Shown: in pieces, positions 54,356-63,064 of the stretch
Position numbering within the stretch: the first letter of the stretch is position 1
Layout of the letters: each line of letters starts with the position of its first letter
Origin: Mesorhizobium muleiense
GTDB lineage: Bacteria; Pseudomonadota; Alphaproteobacteria; Rhizobiales; Rhizobiaceae
NCBI RefSeq assembly: GCF_900099905.1
Contig: NZ_FNEE01000028.1
Location: 1-64,000, forward strand
DNA length: 64,000 nt
Direction: 5' to 3'
The notes under the pieces: generated by a model
What the model saw: only the letters and a program-made list of their open reading frames with translations
Told to the model about the DNA's origin: nothing
The model's database searches: none
Position numbers and translations under genes: made by a program

Positions 54356-55609
54356 ATGAAAAACGGTGTGGTCATTGTCGGTGCGGGTCATGCGGGCGTG
54401 CAAGCGGCCGCCAGCCTGCGCGAGGACGGCTACGACGAACCCGTGATCCTCATCAGCGATGAGGACGAACTGCCCTACCACAAGCCGCCGCTGTCGAAGA
54501 CCTTCATCAAGGATCAGGAGGCCAGACCGCAGCCGCTGCGCGGCGAGGCTTTTTATACCGGCAGCGCGATCAACTACCGGCCGGGCGTCCGCATCGATCG
54601 CATCGATGCCGGCGGCCGCAGGCTGGAGCTATCGGATGGCGGCACACTGCCGTTCGACCGGCTGATCCTGGCGACCGGTTCGCGGCCGCGCATGCTGTCG
54701 CTGCCGGGTTCGGATTTTTCGGGCGTGGTGTCGCTGCGCTCGCTCGCCGACGCGCGCCTGATCCGCGAATTGAGCGCGCAGAGCGAGGATGTCGTCATCC
54801 TCGGCGGCGGCTTCATCGGGCTGGAGATCGCCGCGACGCTCACAGCGGCCGGCCGCAAGGTCATCGTGGTCGAGGCGGTCGACCGGCTGCTCGGCCGGGC
54901 GGTGGCGCCGATCATCGCGCGCCACGTGCGGCAGCGGCTGGAAGCGACCGGCGTGCGCATTCTCACCGGCACCACGATTGCACGGCTCGAAGCCGAGAAC
55001 GGCCATGTCTCGGCGGCAATCACCGCATCCGGCGATCGGCTGCCGGCCCAGATGGTCATCATCGGCATCGGCGTCGTGCCGAATGTCGAACTGGCGCAAG
55101 CCGCCGGCATCATTATCGCCAACGGCATCCGCGTCGACCAGCAGATGCGCACGTCGGTGCCCGAAATCCTCGCCATTGGCGATGCCGCTTCCTACCGGCA
55201 CTGGCTCACCGGCGGCGATGTGCGGCTGGAATCGGTGCAGAATGCGACCGACCAGGCGCGTCTTGCAGCACGCACCGTTGTCGGCCATGCGGACGCCTTT
55301 GCGGCGGTGCCGTGGTTCTGGTCCGATATCGGTGACATCAAGCTGCAGATGGTCGGCCTGATTTCGGGCGGCGACAGCCATGTCGTGCTGGGCGACGTCA
55401 ACGAGAACCGGTTCTCCATCTACCACTATGCTGGGAATCGTCTGCTCGGCATCGAATCGGTCAACCGGCCTGGCGACCACATGCTTGGCCGCAAGATGCT
55501 CGGCGCCGGCTTTTCGCCGACGCCGCAGACGGTCGCGACAGGACCGGACGGATTGAAGGCGGCGCTCGCCGCTTTCCAGCAGGTAGAGCCCGTCCGCGCC
55601 GCGGAGTAG
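54356..55609 (+). CDS. FAD-dependent ferredoxin reductase
   Basis: A 417-residue NAD(P)H-dependent flavoprotein. FAD motif VIVGAGHAGVQAAASL at the N-terminus, NAD motif VVILGGGFIGLEIAATL near residue 145, and EILAIGDAASY near residue 275. The type is that of rhodocoxin/putidaredoxin reductases, which reduce [2Fe-2S] ferredoxins. Lying opposite the iron operon that includes bfd, it may supply electrons to Bfd-like ferredoxin for iron release; this is inference. Possible control by the shared ICE site. Confidence 0.9.
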   Translation: MKNGVVIVGAGHAGVQAAASLREDGYDEPVILISDEDELPYHKPPLSKTFIKDQEARPQPLRGEAFYTGSAINYRPGVRIDRIDAGGRRLELSDGGTLPFDRLILATGSRPRMLSLPGSDFSGVVSLRSLADARLIRELSAQSEDVVILGGGFIGLEIAATLTAAGRKVIVVEAVDRLLGRAVAPIIARHVRQRLEATGVRILTGTTIARLEAENGHVSAAITASGDRLPAQMVIIGIGVVPNVELAQAAGIIIANGIRVDQQMRTSVPEILAIGDAASYRHWLTGGDVRLESVQNATDQARLAARTVVGHADAFAAVPWFWSDIGDIKLQMVGLISGGDSHVVLGDVNENRFSIYHYAGNRLLGIESVNRPGDHMLGRKMLGAGFSPTPQTVATGPDGLKAALAAFQQVEPVRAAE

Positions 55610-55635
55610 GGAGCCGCCCGCCAATTGTCGATCTC

Positions 55636-55761
55636 GGCGCTGCCCCTCATCGCCCTGCCGGGCCCTTCTCCCCGTGAAGGACGGGGAGAAGGGCTGATCG
55701 CAACGCTGGCGCCCCTCTCCCCGTTTTTCACGGGGAGAGGGTAAGGGTGAGGGGCAGCGCC
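55636..55761. repeat. Nested palindromic intergenic repeat
   Basis: Outer arms GGCGCTGCCCCTCA and TGAGGGGCAGCGCC flank two inner palindromes built on TCTCCCCGT/ACGGGGAGA. It lies between the reductase and the gabT remnant, beyond the reductase stop. Confidence 0.8.
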
Positions 55762-55780
55762 AACGCCCGGAAAGATCCGC

Positions 55781-57056
55781 TCAGGCGGCGCGGACCTCGC
55801 GGATCGAGCTTTCCAGGATGTCGAGCGCTTCGTTCATGACGCCGTCCTGGATGGTGATTGGCGCGAGAAAGCGGATGACGTTGCCGTAGACGCCGCAGGT
55901 GAGCAGGATCAGGCCCTTGTCGAGCGCCTTCAGCCGGACCGCATTGGCGATCTCGGCCGACGGCAGGCTTCTTCACATCGTTGAACTCGACAGCGTTCAT
56001 GAAGCCCGGGCCTCTGATATCGACGATCTCCGGCGTGTCGTCGCGGATCGATTGCAGCCGCTGCTTCAGCCGGTTGCCCAGCGTGTTGGCGCGGTCGCAG
56101 AGCTTTTCCTCTTCGATCACGTCGAGCACGGCATGCGCCGCGGCAACGCCGATCGGGCTGCCGCCATAGGTGCCGCCGAGCCCGCCGGGGCTGGGCGCAT
56201 CCATGATCTCGGCGCGGCCGGTGACCGCCGACAGCGGGAAGCCGCCGGCAAGGCTCTTGGCCATGGTGGTGATGTCGGGCGCCACCTCGTGATGATCCAT
56301 GGCGAACATCTTTCCGGTACGGGCAAAACCGGTCTGCACCTCGTCGGCGATCAACAGCATGCCGTGCTGGTCGCAGATCTTGCGCAGCGCCGTCATGAAG
56401 TCGCGCGGCGCCTCGTAAAATCCGCCCTCGCCCTGCACCGGCTCGACGATGATGGCGGCGACGCGGGCCGGATCGACATCGGCCTTGAACAGCCGGTCGA
56501 GCGCGGCCAGCGAATCGGCGACCGTGATCCCATGCAGCGCCACCGGGAACGGCGCGTGGAAAACATCGGCCGGCATGGCGCCGAAGCCGACCTTGTAGGG
56601 CACAACCTTGCCGGTCAGCGCCATGCCCATGAAGGTGCGGCCATGGAAGCCGCCGGCAAAGGCAATGACCGCCGGACGGCCGGTTGCGTTGCGGGCGATC
56701 TTGATGGCGTTCTCCACCGCTTCGGCACCGGTGGTGACGAAAATCGTCTTCTTGTCGAATTTGCCCGGCAGCAAGCCGTTCAGCCGTTCGGCCAGCCTGA
56801 CATAGCTCTCATAGGGCACCACCTGGTGGCAGGTATGGGTGAAGCGGTCGAGCTGCGCCTTGACCGCCTCGATCACCCTGGGATGGCGGTGGCCGGTGTT
56901 GACGACGGCGATGCCGGACGAGAAATCGATGTAGCGCCGGCCTTCGACATCCCAGATTTCCGAGTTCTCGGCGCGGTCGGCATAAATCTGCGTGGTCATG
57001 CCGACGCCGCGCGAGATCGACTGGTTCTTGCGTTCGGAAATGGCAGAGTTCTTCAT
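55781..57056 (-). pseudogene. gabT: 4-aminobutyrate aminotransferase, frameshifted
   Basis: From ATG 57056 the frame encodes a class III PLP aminotransferase (4-aminobutyrate to succinate semialdehyde). It has FVTTGAEAVENAIKIARNAT, GGFHGRTFMGMALTGKV, the PLP lysine in TTMAKSLAGGFPLSAV and PGFMNAVEFNDV. Near 55966-55976, after DVKK, the frame breaks. The expected C-terminus (LPSAEIANAVRLKALDKGLI and on to REVRAA, TGA at 55781-55783) continues in a frame one base off, so one base is extra or two are missing. The conceptual fused product is full length (about 424 residues). Either a recent pseudogene or a sequencing error; otherwise the sequence is intact. Confidence 0.85.
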
Positions 57057-57215
57057 GATGTTCCCTCACCGGGCCGACGCCCGTTCTCGTTTGGATGATT
57101 GCCGGGAATTGTTCTGGCCTTATTTCATGTTTTCCTCAAGTTGGCACCGGTGGCAGGCGATTGGGCCTGCCGGGACCGCCGCCAGGCAATTGGGCCTGCC
57201 GCCTTTGGCGTCGTG

Positions 57216-57389
57216 TTCCTTCGCGCCCCCCTCTGGCCTGCCGGCCATCTCCCCCACAAGTGGGGAGATTGGCTGTCATTGATGGTTTCGCCAATCGCGA
57301 ACGCTGCAGGAGGAGCGCCGTCGATGAAGCTGCCGATCTCCCTCCTTGTGGGGGAGATGGCCGGCAGGCCAGAGGGGGGCGCGAAGGAA
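57216..57389. repeat. Perfect 45-bp inverted repeat
   Basis: Arms at 57216-57260 and 57345-57389 are exact reverse complements over 45 bases, with an 84-base centre. The arms include CTGGCCTGCCGGCC and CATCTCCCCCACAAG. It fills most of the 359-base gap between the aminotransferase start and the ABC gene stop. Likely a repeat family; no coding capacity. Confidence 0.92.
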
Positions 57390-57415
57390 TGCGACATATG
57401 GAATAAAAAGATACT

Positions 57416-58162
57416 CTAAGCCCTGACAAACCCGTCGCTCGCCCTGAGCAAATTGCGCGTATAATCCTTGCTGACGCGGCGCTCGACGAGGTCATCAGCG
57501 GTGAGATGCTCGACCGCCTCGCCGTTCTGCATCACCATCAGCCGCTCGCACATATGGGTGATGATGGCGAGGTCGTGGCTGACCATCAGGAAGGTCAGCT
57601 TGCGCCGCCGCCGGATGTCTTCCAACAGGTTGAGCACCTCCGCCTGCACGGAAGCGTCGAGCGCCGAGGTCGGCTCGTCGAGCAGCAGGATCGCCGGTTC
57701 GAGGATCAGCGCCCGCGCAATCGCCACCCGCTGGCGCTGGCCACCCGACAATTGATGCGAATAGCGGAAGCGGAAGCCAGTGCCGAGCCCGACCTCGTCG
57801 AGCGCCCGCTGGATGCGCTTCTCGCCATCGGCAAAGCCGTGGATGGCGAGCGGCTCCTGCAGCAGGCGGTCGACGGTCTGGCGCGGATGCAGCGAGCCGT
57901 AGGGGTCCTGGAAGACCATCTGCACCTCGCGATAGAAGGCCTTGTCGCGGCGCTTGCCGAGTTTTTTCCCGTTGACGGTGATGCTGCCCGAAGCGGCCGG
58001 CGCGAGGCCGGCAATCGCGCGCAACAGCGTCGATTTGCCGGAGCCGGATTCGCCGACCAGGCCGAAGGATTCGCCGGATTGCACCTCGAGGCTGACACCC
58101 TTCAGCGCGCGAAAGCGGTCGAAGACCACCTCCAGCCTGTCGGCGGAAAGTGCTGCCGTCAT
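57416..58162 (-). CDS. Oligopeptide/dipeptide ABC transporter ATPase (DppF-type)
   Basis: A 248-residue ABC ATPase with Walker A LVGESGSGKSTLLRAIAG, Q-loop MVFQDPYGSLHPRQ, signature LSGGQRQRVAIARALI and Walker B ILLLDEPTSALDAS. ATG 58162 overlaps the stop of the DppD-type gene (ATGA); a GTG nine bases earlier is an alternative. It is shorter than most DppF proteins, lacking the C-terminal oligopeptide extension. Last gene of the transporter operon. Confidence 0.9.
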   Translation of the reverse strand: MTAALSADRLEVVFDRFRALKGVSLEVQSGESFGLVGESGSGKSTLLRAIAGLAPAASGSITVNGKKLGKRRDKAFYREVQMVFQDPYGSLHPRQTVDRLLQEPLAIHGFADGEKRIQRALDEVGLGTGFRFRYSHQLSGGQRQRVAIARALILEPAILLLDEPTSALDASVQAEVLNLLEDIRRRRKLTFLMVSHDLAIITHMCERLMVMQNGEAVEHLTADDLVERRVSKDYTRNLLRASDGFVRA

Positions 58163-58992
58163 GCCGCCCACTCCGGCTTGCGGTCGAGCACCGGCAGCGG
58201 GTGGCGGTCGGCGCCGATCTTGGGCATGCAGTTGAGCAGGCCGCGCGTATAGGGATGCTGGGCGCGGCCGAGCTCCGACGCCTTGAGCTGCTCGACCACC
58301 TTGCCGGCATACATGACGATCACCCGATCGCAGAAGGACGAGACCAGGCGCAGATCGTGCGAGATGAAGATCAGGCCCATGCCGCGCTCGCTGACCAGCC
58401 TGTCGAGGATGCCGAGCACGTCGAGCTGAACGGTGACGTCGAGCGCCGAGGTCGGCTCGTCGGCGATCATCATCTCCGGCCCGGCAATCAGCATCATGGC
58501 GATCATGGCGCGCTGGCCCATGCCGCCCGACACCTCGTGCGGATGCAGGTCGAAGACACGGGCGGGTTCGCGGATCTGCACCGCCTCCAGCATGGCGAGC
58601 GCGCGGTCGCGGGCTTCCGCCTTGCCGACCTTCTCATGCGTACGCAGCGTCTCGACAATCTGGCGGCCGATGCTCATCACCGGGTCGAGCGAGTATTTTG
58701 GATCCTGGAGGATCATCGCGATGCGCTTGCCGCGCATCGCCCGGCGGTCGCGGGGCGAGGCCGCGAGCAGGTCGGTGCCGTCGAAGGCAAGCTTGCTGGC
58801 CGTGACCTCGGCCTGCGGCGGGGTCAGGCCCATGATGGCGCGGCCGGTCTGCGACTTGCCGGAACCGCTCTCGCCGACGATGCCGAGCCGTTCGCGGCCG
58901 AGCGAGAAGGAGACGCCGCGCACCGCCTCGATCCGGCCGGTGCGCGTCGGGAAGGTGACGCGCAGATCGTCGACCTCGAGAAGCGTGCTCAT
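58159..58992 (-). CDS. Oligopeptide/dipeptide ABC transporter ATPase (DppD-type)
   Basis: A 277-residue ABC ATPase. Walker A is IVGESGSGKSQTGRAIMG, the signature is VSGGMGQRAMIAMMLI (methionine replaces glutamine at position 4), and Walker B is MMIADEPTSALDVT. The C-terminus has HPYTRGLLNCMPKIG, the oligopeptide-type extension that the partner lacks. Four-base overlaps with its neighbours on both sides point to one operon. Confidence 0.92.
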   Translation of the reverse strand: MSTLLEVDDLRVTFPTRTGRIEAVRGVSFSLGRERLGIVGESGSGKSQTGRAIMGLTPPQAEVTASKLAFDGTDLLAASPRDRRAMRGKRIAMILQDPKYSLDPVMSIGRQIVETLRTHEKVGKAEARDRALAMLEAVQIREPARVFDLHPHEVSGGMGQRAMIAMMLIAGPEMMIADEPTSALDVTVQLDVLGILDRLVSERGMGLIFISHDLRLVSSFCDRVIVMYAGKVVEQLKASELGRAQHPYTRGLLNCMPKIGADRHPLPVLDRKPEWAA

Positions 58993-59915
58993 TGGTCACC
59001 ACTGCGGGGGTCGAGCGCGTCGCGCAGGCCGTCGCCGAGCAGGTTGAAGCCGAGGCTGACGAAGAGGATGGCAAAGCCCGGTGCACCGGCCACCCACCAT
59101 TGGTCGAGCACGAAGCGGCGGCCCGACGCGATCATCGCGCCCCATTCCGGCAGCGGCGGTTGCGCGCCGAGGCCGAGGAAGCCGAGACCGGCGGCGGTCA
59201 GGATGATGCCGGCCATGTCGAGCGTCACCCGGACGATCAGCGACGAGATGCAGAGCGGCATGATGTGGCGCAGCACGATGCGGAACGGCGAGGCGCCCAT
59301 CAATTGCACCGCCTTGATGTAATCCGAATTGCGCACGGTGAGCGTTTCGGCACGCGCGATACGGGCGTAGGGCGGCCATGAGGTGACGGCGATAGCGAGC
59401 ACCGCATTCTCGATGCCGGGGCCGAGTGCGGCGACGAAGGCCAGCGCCAGGATCAGCTTCGGAAAGGCGAGAAAGATGTCGGTGATACGCATCAGGATCG
59501 CATCGATCCAGCCGCCGGCATAACCGGCGACGGTGCCGACCAGCAGGCCGATAGGAGCGGCGATGACTGCGACGAGAATGACGACGTAAAGCGTCCATCG
59601 CGAGCCGAAGATGACGCGCGAAAGGATGTCGCGGCCGAGGTCGTCGGTGCCGAACCAGTGCGCAGCACTTGGCGCCAGCAGCCGCGAGCCCTTGAGGTCG
59701 CCGAATGTCGGCGAATAGGGCGCCAGCACATTGGCAAAGGCGGCGACCACCAGCAAAGCGATGATGATGAGCAGGCCGAGAAACGCCAGCCGGTTGGCTG
59801 AAAAGCGCCGCCACGCGACATAGGCGCGGCCGAGCCTGGCCTGCATGCGCGACGCCGGCCGCTCGCTGAGCAGCCAGTCGCGGCGGGAGAGGGGGCCGGC
59901 GTGGGAGGCGGTCAT
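58989..59915 (-). CDS. Dipeptide ABC transporter permease (DppC-type)
   Basis: A 308-residue inner-membrane permease with about six helices. The EAA loop region reads YIKAVQLMGASPFRIVLRHI, and the N-terminal extension has the OppC-type RRFSANRLAFLGLLIIIALL. HWFGTDDLGRDILSRVIFGS is diagnostic of the DppC group. It overlaps the ATPase gene by four bases and is separated from the DppB-type gene by a palindromic repeat. Confidence 0.93.
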   Translation of the reverse strand: MTASHAGPLSRRDWLLSERPASRMQARLGRAYVAWRRFSANRLAFLGLLIIIALLVVAAFANVLAPYSPTFGDLKGSRLLAPSAAHWFGTDDLGRDILSRVIFGSRWTLYVVILVAVIAAPIGLLVGTVAGYAGGWIDAILMRITDIFLAFPKLILALAFVAALGPGIENAVLAIAVTSWPPYARIARAETLTVRNSDYIKAVQLMGASPFRIVLRHIMPLCISSLIVRVTLDMAGIILTAAGLGFLGLGAQPPLPEWGAMIASGRRFVLDQWWVAGAPGFAILFVSLGFNLLGDGLRDALDPRSGDQ

Positions 59916-59939
59916 GGCGATACCTCTTGAAGCTGTCGA

Positions 59940-60071
59940 CCCCCACTCCGGTCTGCTTCGCAGACCACCTCTCCCCCGTTCGACGGGGGAGAGGAAAGGC
60001 GCGACGCGTGCGACCAGCTTTTCCTCTCCCCCGGGCAGGGGGAGAGGTGGCCCGAAGGGCCGGAGTGGGGG
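59940..60071. repeat. Palindromic repeat inside the transporter operon
   Basis: Outer arms CCCCACTCCGG and CCGGAGTGGGG, inner arms CCACCTCTCCCCC and GGGGGAGAGGTGG, each with further small hairpins (CTCTCCCCCGTTCGACGGGG). It sits in the 196-base gap between the two permease genes, the only large gap in the operon. Confidence 0.85.
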
Positions 60072-60111
60072 TGATTGGCCGCAGCCAAGCCCGAAAGTGC
60101 GATACCTCTGC

Positions 60112-61179
60112 TCATCGTACCTTGGTCCTTGGGTCGAGCACCCGGTAGAGCAGGTCGGACAGGAGATTGATGCCGATGAACACCGAGCCGATGATGATGG
60201 TGCCGCCGAGCACGGCGTTCATGTCGGCGTTCTGCAGGGAATTGGTGATGTAGAGGCCGATGCCCGGCCAGGAAAACACGGTCTCGGTGAGCACCGAGCC
60301 TTCGAGCAGACCGGCATAGGAGAGCGCGATCACGGTGACCATCGGCACGGCGGCGTTGCGCAGCGCGTGGCCCCAGATGATGCGTGTTTCCGACAGGCCC
60401 TTGGCGCGCGCCGCGACGATATATTCCTGGGCAAGCTCGTTCAGCATGAACGATCGGGTCATGCGGCTGATGTAGGCGAGCGAGAAATAGCCAAGCAGCG
60501 AGGCCGGCAGGATGATGTGGCGGAAGGCATCGCGAAACACATCCCACTGCCGCTGCCACAGCGCATCCAGGAGATAAAAGCCGGTGATCGGGGTGAAGGT
60601 GTATTCGTAGACGATGTCGAGGCGGCCGGGAAAAGCCACCCATTGCAGCCTGGCGTAGAACAGCACGAGCGCCAGCAGTCCCAGCCAGAAGATCGGCACG
60701 GAGTAGCCGACCAGTCCGATGATGCGGACAATCTGATCGATGATGCTGCCGCGCCGGACCGCGGCCAGCACGCCGAGCGGCACACCAAGCAAAGCACCGA
60801 TCAGCGTTCCCAGCGTCGCCAGCTCGATCGTCGCCGGAAAGGCGCGGCGGATGTCGGTCATGACAGGATTGGTGGTCAGCACCGAGGTGCCGAAATTGCC
60901 GTTCAGGGCATTCTTCACATAGATGTAGAACTGCTCGATCAGCGGCAGGTCGAGCCCCATCTCGCGGCGCGTCCGCTCGACGACATTGGCCGGCGCCCGG
61001 TCGCCGAGCACCGCCAGCACCGGGTCGATCGGGATGACCCGGCCGATGAAGAAGGTCACCGCGAGAAGACCGAGATAGGTGGTTATCGCGATGACCAGGA
61101 AACGGGCGATCGACGAGGCGACAGCGACAGCACGGGCGCTGCCGCGCCCTGCCGTCGCTTCGCTTTCAACAGTACTCAT
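60112..61179 (-). CDS. Dipeptide ABC transporter permease (DppB-type)
   Basis: A 355-residue permease. An N-terminal cytoplasmic stretch leads to ITTYLGLLAVTFFIGRVIPI, the typical first helix. The region VERTRREMGLDLPLIEQF is a DppB signature, and the EAA loop is YIVAARAKGLSETRIIWGHA. It follows the binding-protein gene by 18 bases and forms the heterodimeric channel with the DppC-type protein. Confidence 0.93.
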   Translation of the reverse strand: MSTVESEATAGRGSARAVAVASSIARFLVIAITTYLGLLAVTFFIGRVIPIDPVLAVLGDRAPANVVERTRREMGLDLPLIEQFYIYVKNALNGNFGTSVLTTNPVMTDIRRAFPATIELATLGTLIGALLGVPLGVLAAVRRGSIIDQIVRIIGLVGYSVPIFWLGLLALVLFYARLQWVAFPGRLDIVYEYTFTPITGFYLLDALWQRQWDVFRDAFRHIILPASLLGYFSLAYISRMTRSFMLNELAQEYIVAARAKGLSETRIIWGHALRNAAVPMVTVIALSYAGLLEGSVLTETVFSWPGIGLYITNSLQNADMNAVLGGTIIIGSVFIGINLLSDLLYRVLDPRTKVR

Positions 61180-61197
61180 GCGGCGCGTCCGCCGGCG

Positions 61198-62841
61198 TCA
61201 CTCCTTGGAGATCTGGCTGACGAAATTGGTGTCGAAGCTCGGGCCGAGCGCAAAACCCTTGAGGTTCTTGCGCAGGCCGGCCACTTCCAGCTGCTGGTGA
61301 ACGATGATGAAAGGACTGGTTTCGAGAATCTTCCTCTGCAGATCCTGGTACATTGCGGCGCGCTTGGCCGGATCCTTCTCGAGCAGGGCCGCTTCCGTCT
61401 GCTTGGTCAAGTCCGGAATATCCCAGGCGTTGCGCCAGGCCAGCGTCTTGGTCTTGCCTTCATCCGAATTGTCGGGGTTGCTGGCGAAGGTCTGGGCGTT
61501 GGAGTTCGGATCGAAATAATCCTGGCCCCACTGGCCGATATAGATATCGTGGTTGCGGGCGCGGTATTTGGTCAGCGTCTGTTTGCCGTCGCCGGGAATG
61601 ATCTCCAGCTTGACGCCGGCTTGGCCGAGCGTCTGCTGGAACGATTCCGCCATGCCGGTCACCGGCTGGGTGTTGCGTACGTCCATGGTGACGCTGAAGC
61701 CGTCTGCCAAGCCGGCCTTGGCGAGCAGTTCCTTGGCCTTGGCGAGGTCGAATTTGAACGGATTTTCGTCCAGCTCGCCAAGCACGCCTTTTGGCAGGAA
61801 GGTCTGGTGGATCTCGCCGATGCCCTTGAGGATGGTCGAGCTCAAGGCATCATAGTCGACGAGATATTTGAAGGCCTGGCGAACCTCCGGCTTGGCGAGG
61901 TTCGGGTTCTTCTGATTGAGGCTGATGTAGAAGACCGTGCCCTTCGGCGCGCTGGTGGTGGTGAGATCGGCGTTCTTGGCGATGGCGTCGAGGTCGTTCG
62001 GCTCGAGATTGCGGGCAACGTCGATGTCGCCGGCCTCCAGCGCCAGGCGCTGGCCCGAGCTTTCCTTCATGTTGCGATAGATGACGCGGGCAAGCTTCGC
62101 CTTTTCGCCGTGGTAATTGTCGTTGCGCTCCATGACGACGACCTCGTTGGCCCGCCATTCGCGCAGCTTGAAGGCGCCGGAGCCGGCATAGCCGGTCTTC
62201 AGCCAGGCGTTGCCGAAGTCGTTGTCGTATTTGTAGTCATCGCTGGGCGTCACCGCGGCGGCATGCTCCTTGACCAGCTTGCTGTCGACGACCGACGCGA
62301 CCGTTGCCGACAGACAGTTCAGGACGAAGCTCGGCGCATAAGCCTTGTCGACGGTGAACTGGAACGTCGTATCATCGACGGCCTTGGCCTTCTCGGTGAC
62401 GTTGTCGCCATTGATGCCGAACTGGCCGATGATGAAGGCCGGGCTCTTGTCGAGCTTGATGGCGCGCTCGAACGAATAGGCGACATCAGCCGCGGTGATC
62501 GGATTGCCCGAGGCAAATTTCAGGCCGGGCTTGAGCTTGAAAGTGTAGGTCAATCCGTCGTCGGAGACAGTCCAGCTTTCGGCGAGATCGCCCTTGACCT
62601 TGGAGGTGTCGCTCAAGTCGAGGCGGACAAGCAGGTCGTAGGTGTTGCCGGTGACCTCGGCGGTCGACAGCTCGAACGCCTCGCCCGGATCCATCGAGAT
62701 GATGTCGTCGATGGCAAACCCCTCGACCAGCGTGTCGGCCGGCGTGACCGCAAGGGCAGGCGCACCGGCCAGAAGCAGCGCGGACATGGCTGCGCCGGCA
62801 AGCAGGACGCGGGAGCGTAGGGCAAACTTTTCCATCATCAT
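61198..62841 (-). CDS. Peptide-type ABC transporter substrate-binding protein
   Basis: A 547-residue periplasmic binding protein (SBP_bac_5 family) with signal peptide LLAGAAMSALLLAGAPALAV. Early conserved elements are GFAIDDIISMDPGEAFELST and YDLLVRLDLSD, with the usual GSGAFKLREWRANEVVVMER later. The family binds peptides, nickel, opines or other small solutes; the substrate cannot be told. Three consecutive ATG codons begin the gene; I take the first. It heads the operon. Confidence 0.92.
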   Translation of the reverse strand: MMMEKFALRSRVLLAGAAMSALLLAGAPALAVTPADTLVEGFAIDDIISMDPGEAFELSTAEVTGNTYDLLVRLDLSDTSKVKGDLAESWTVSDDGLTYTFKLKPGLKFASGNPITAADVAYSFERAIKLDKSPAFIIGQFGINGDNVTEKAKAVDDTTFQFTVDKAYAPSFVLNCLSATVASVVDSKLVKEHAAAVTPSDDYKYDNDFGNAWLKTGYAGSGAFKLREWRANEVVVMERNDNYHGEKAKLARVIYRNMKESSGQRLALEAGDIDVARNLEPNDLDAIAKNADLTTTSAPKGTVFYISLNQKNPNLAKPEVRQAFKYLVDYDALSSTILKGIGEIHQTFLPKGVLGELDENPFKFDLAKAKELLAKAGLADGFSVTMDVRNTQPVTGMAESFQQTLGQAGVKLEIIPGDGKQTLTKYRARNHDIYIGQWGQDYFDPNSNAQTFASNPDNSDEGKTKTLAWRNAWDIPDLTKQTEAALLEKDPAKRAAMYQDLQRKILETSPFIIVHQQLEVAGLRKNLKGFALGPSFDTNFVSQISKE

Positions 62842-63064
62842 TTTTAACTGTTCCCTGTTTTGTTGACCTGAGTTCCCGGCTCAGGGTTTTGGCATTCACC
62901 TGCCAAATCGAACGGTGACCCTGAACCGGTCGTCCTGGTGATTTTTATCCAGTTCGGCCTCACCATATCCGGCGGTTTCAGGCGCGGCAACGAGCATTTG
63001 CGAAGCTGTTTGTTGGGCCAGATCAGGCAGCCACCACCGCCGGAAGCAACAACCCGGAGCGCAG

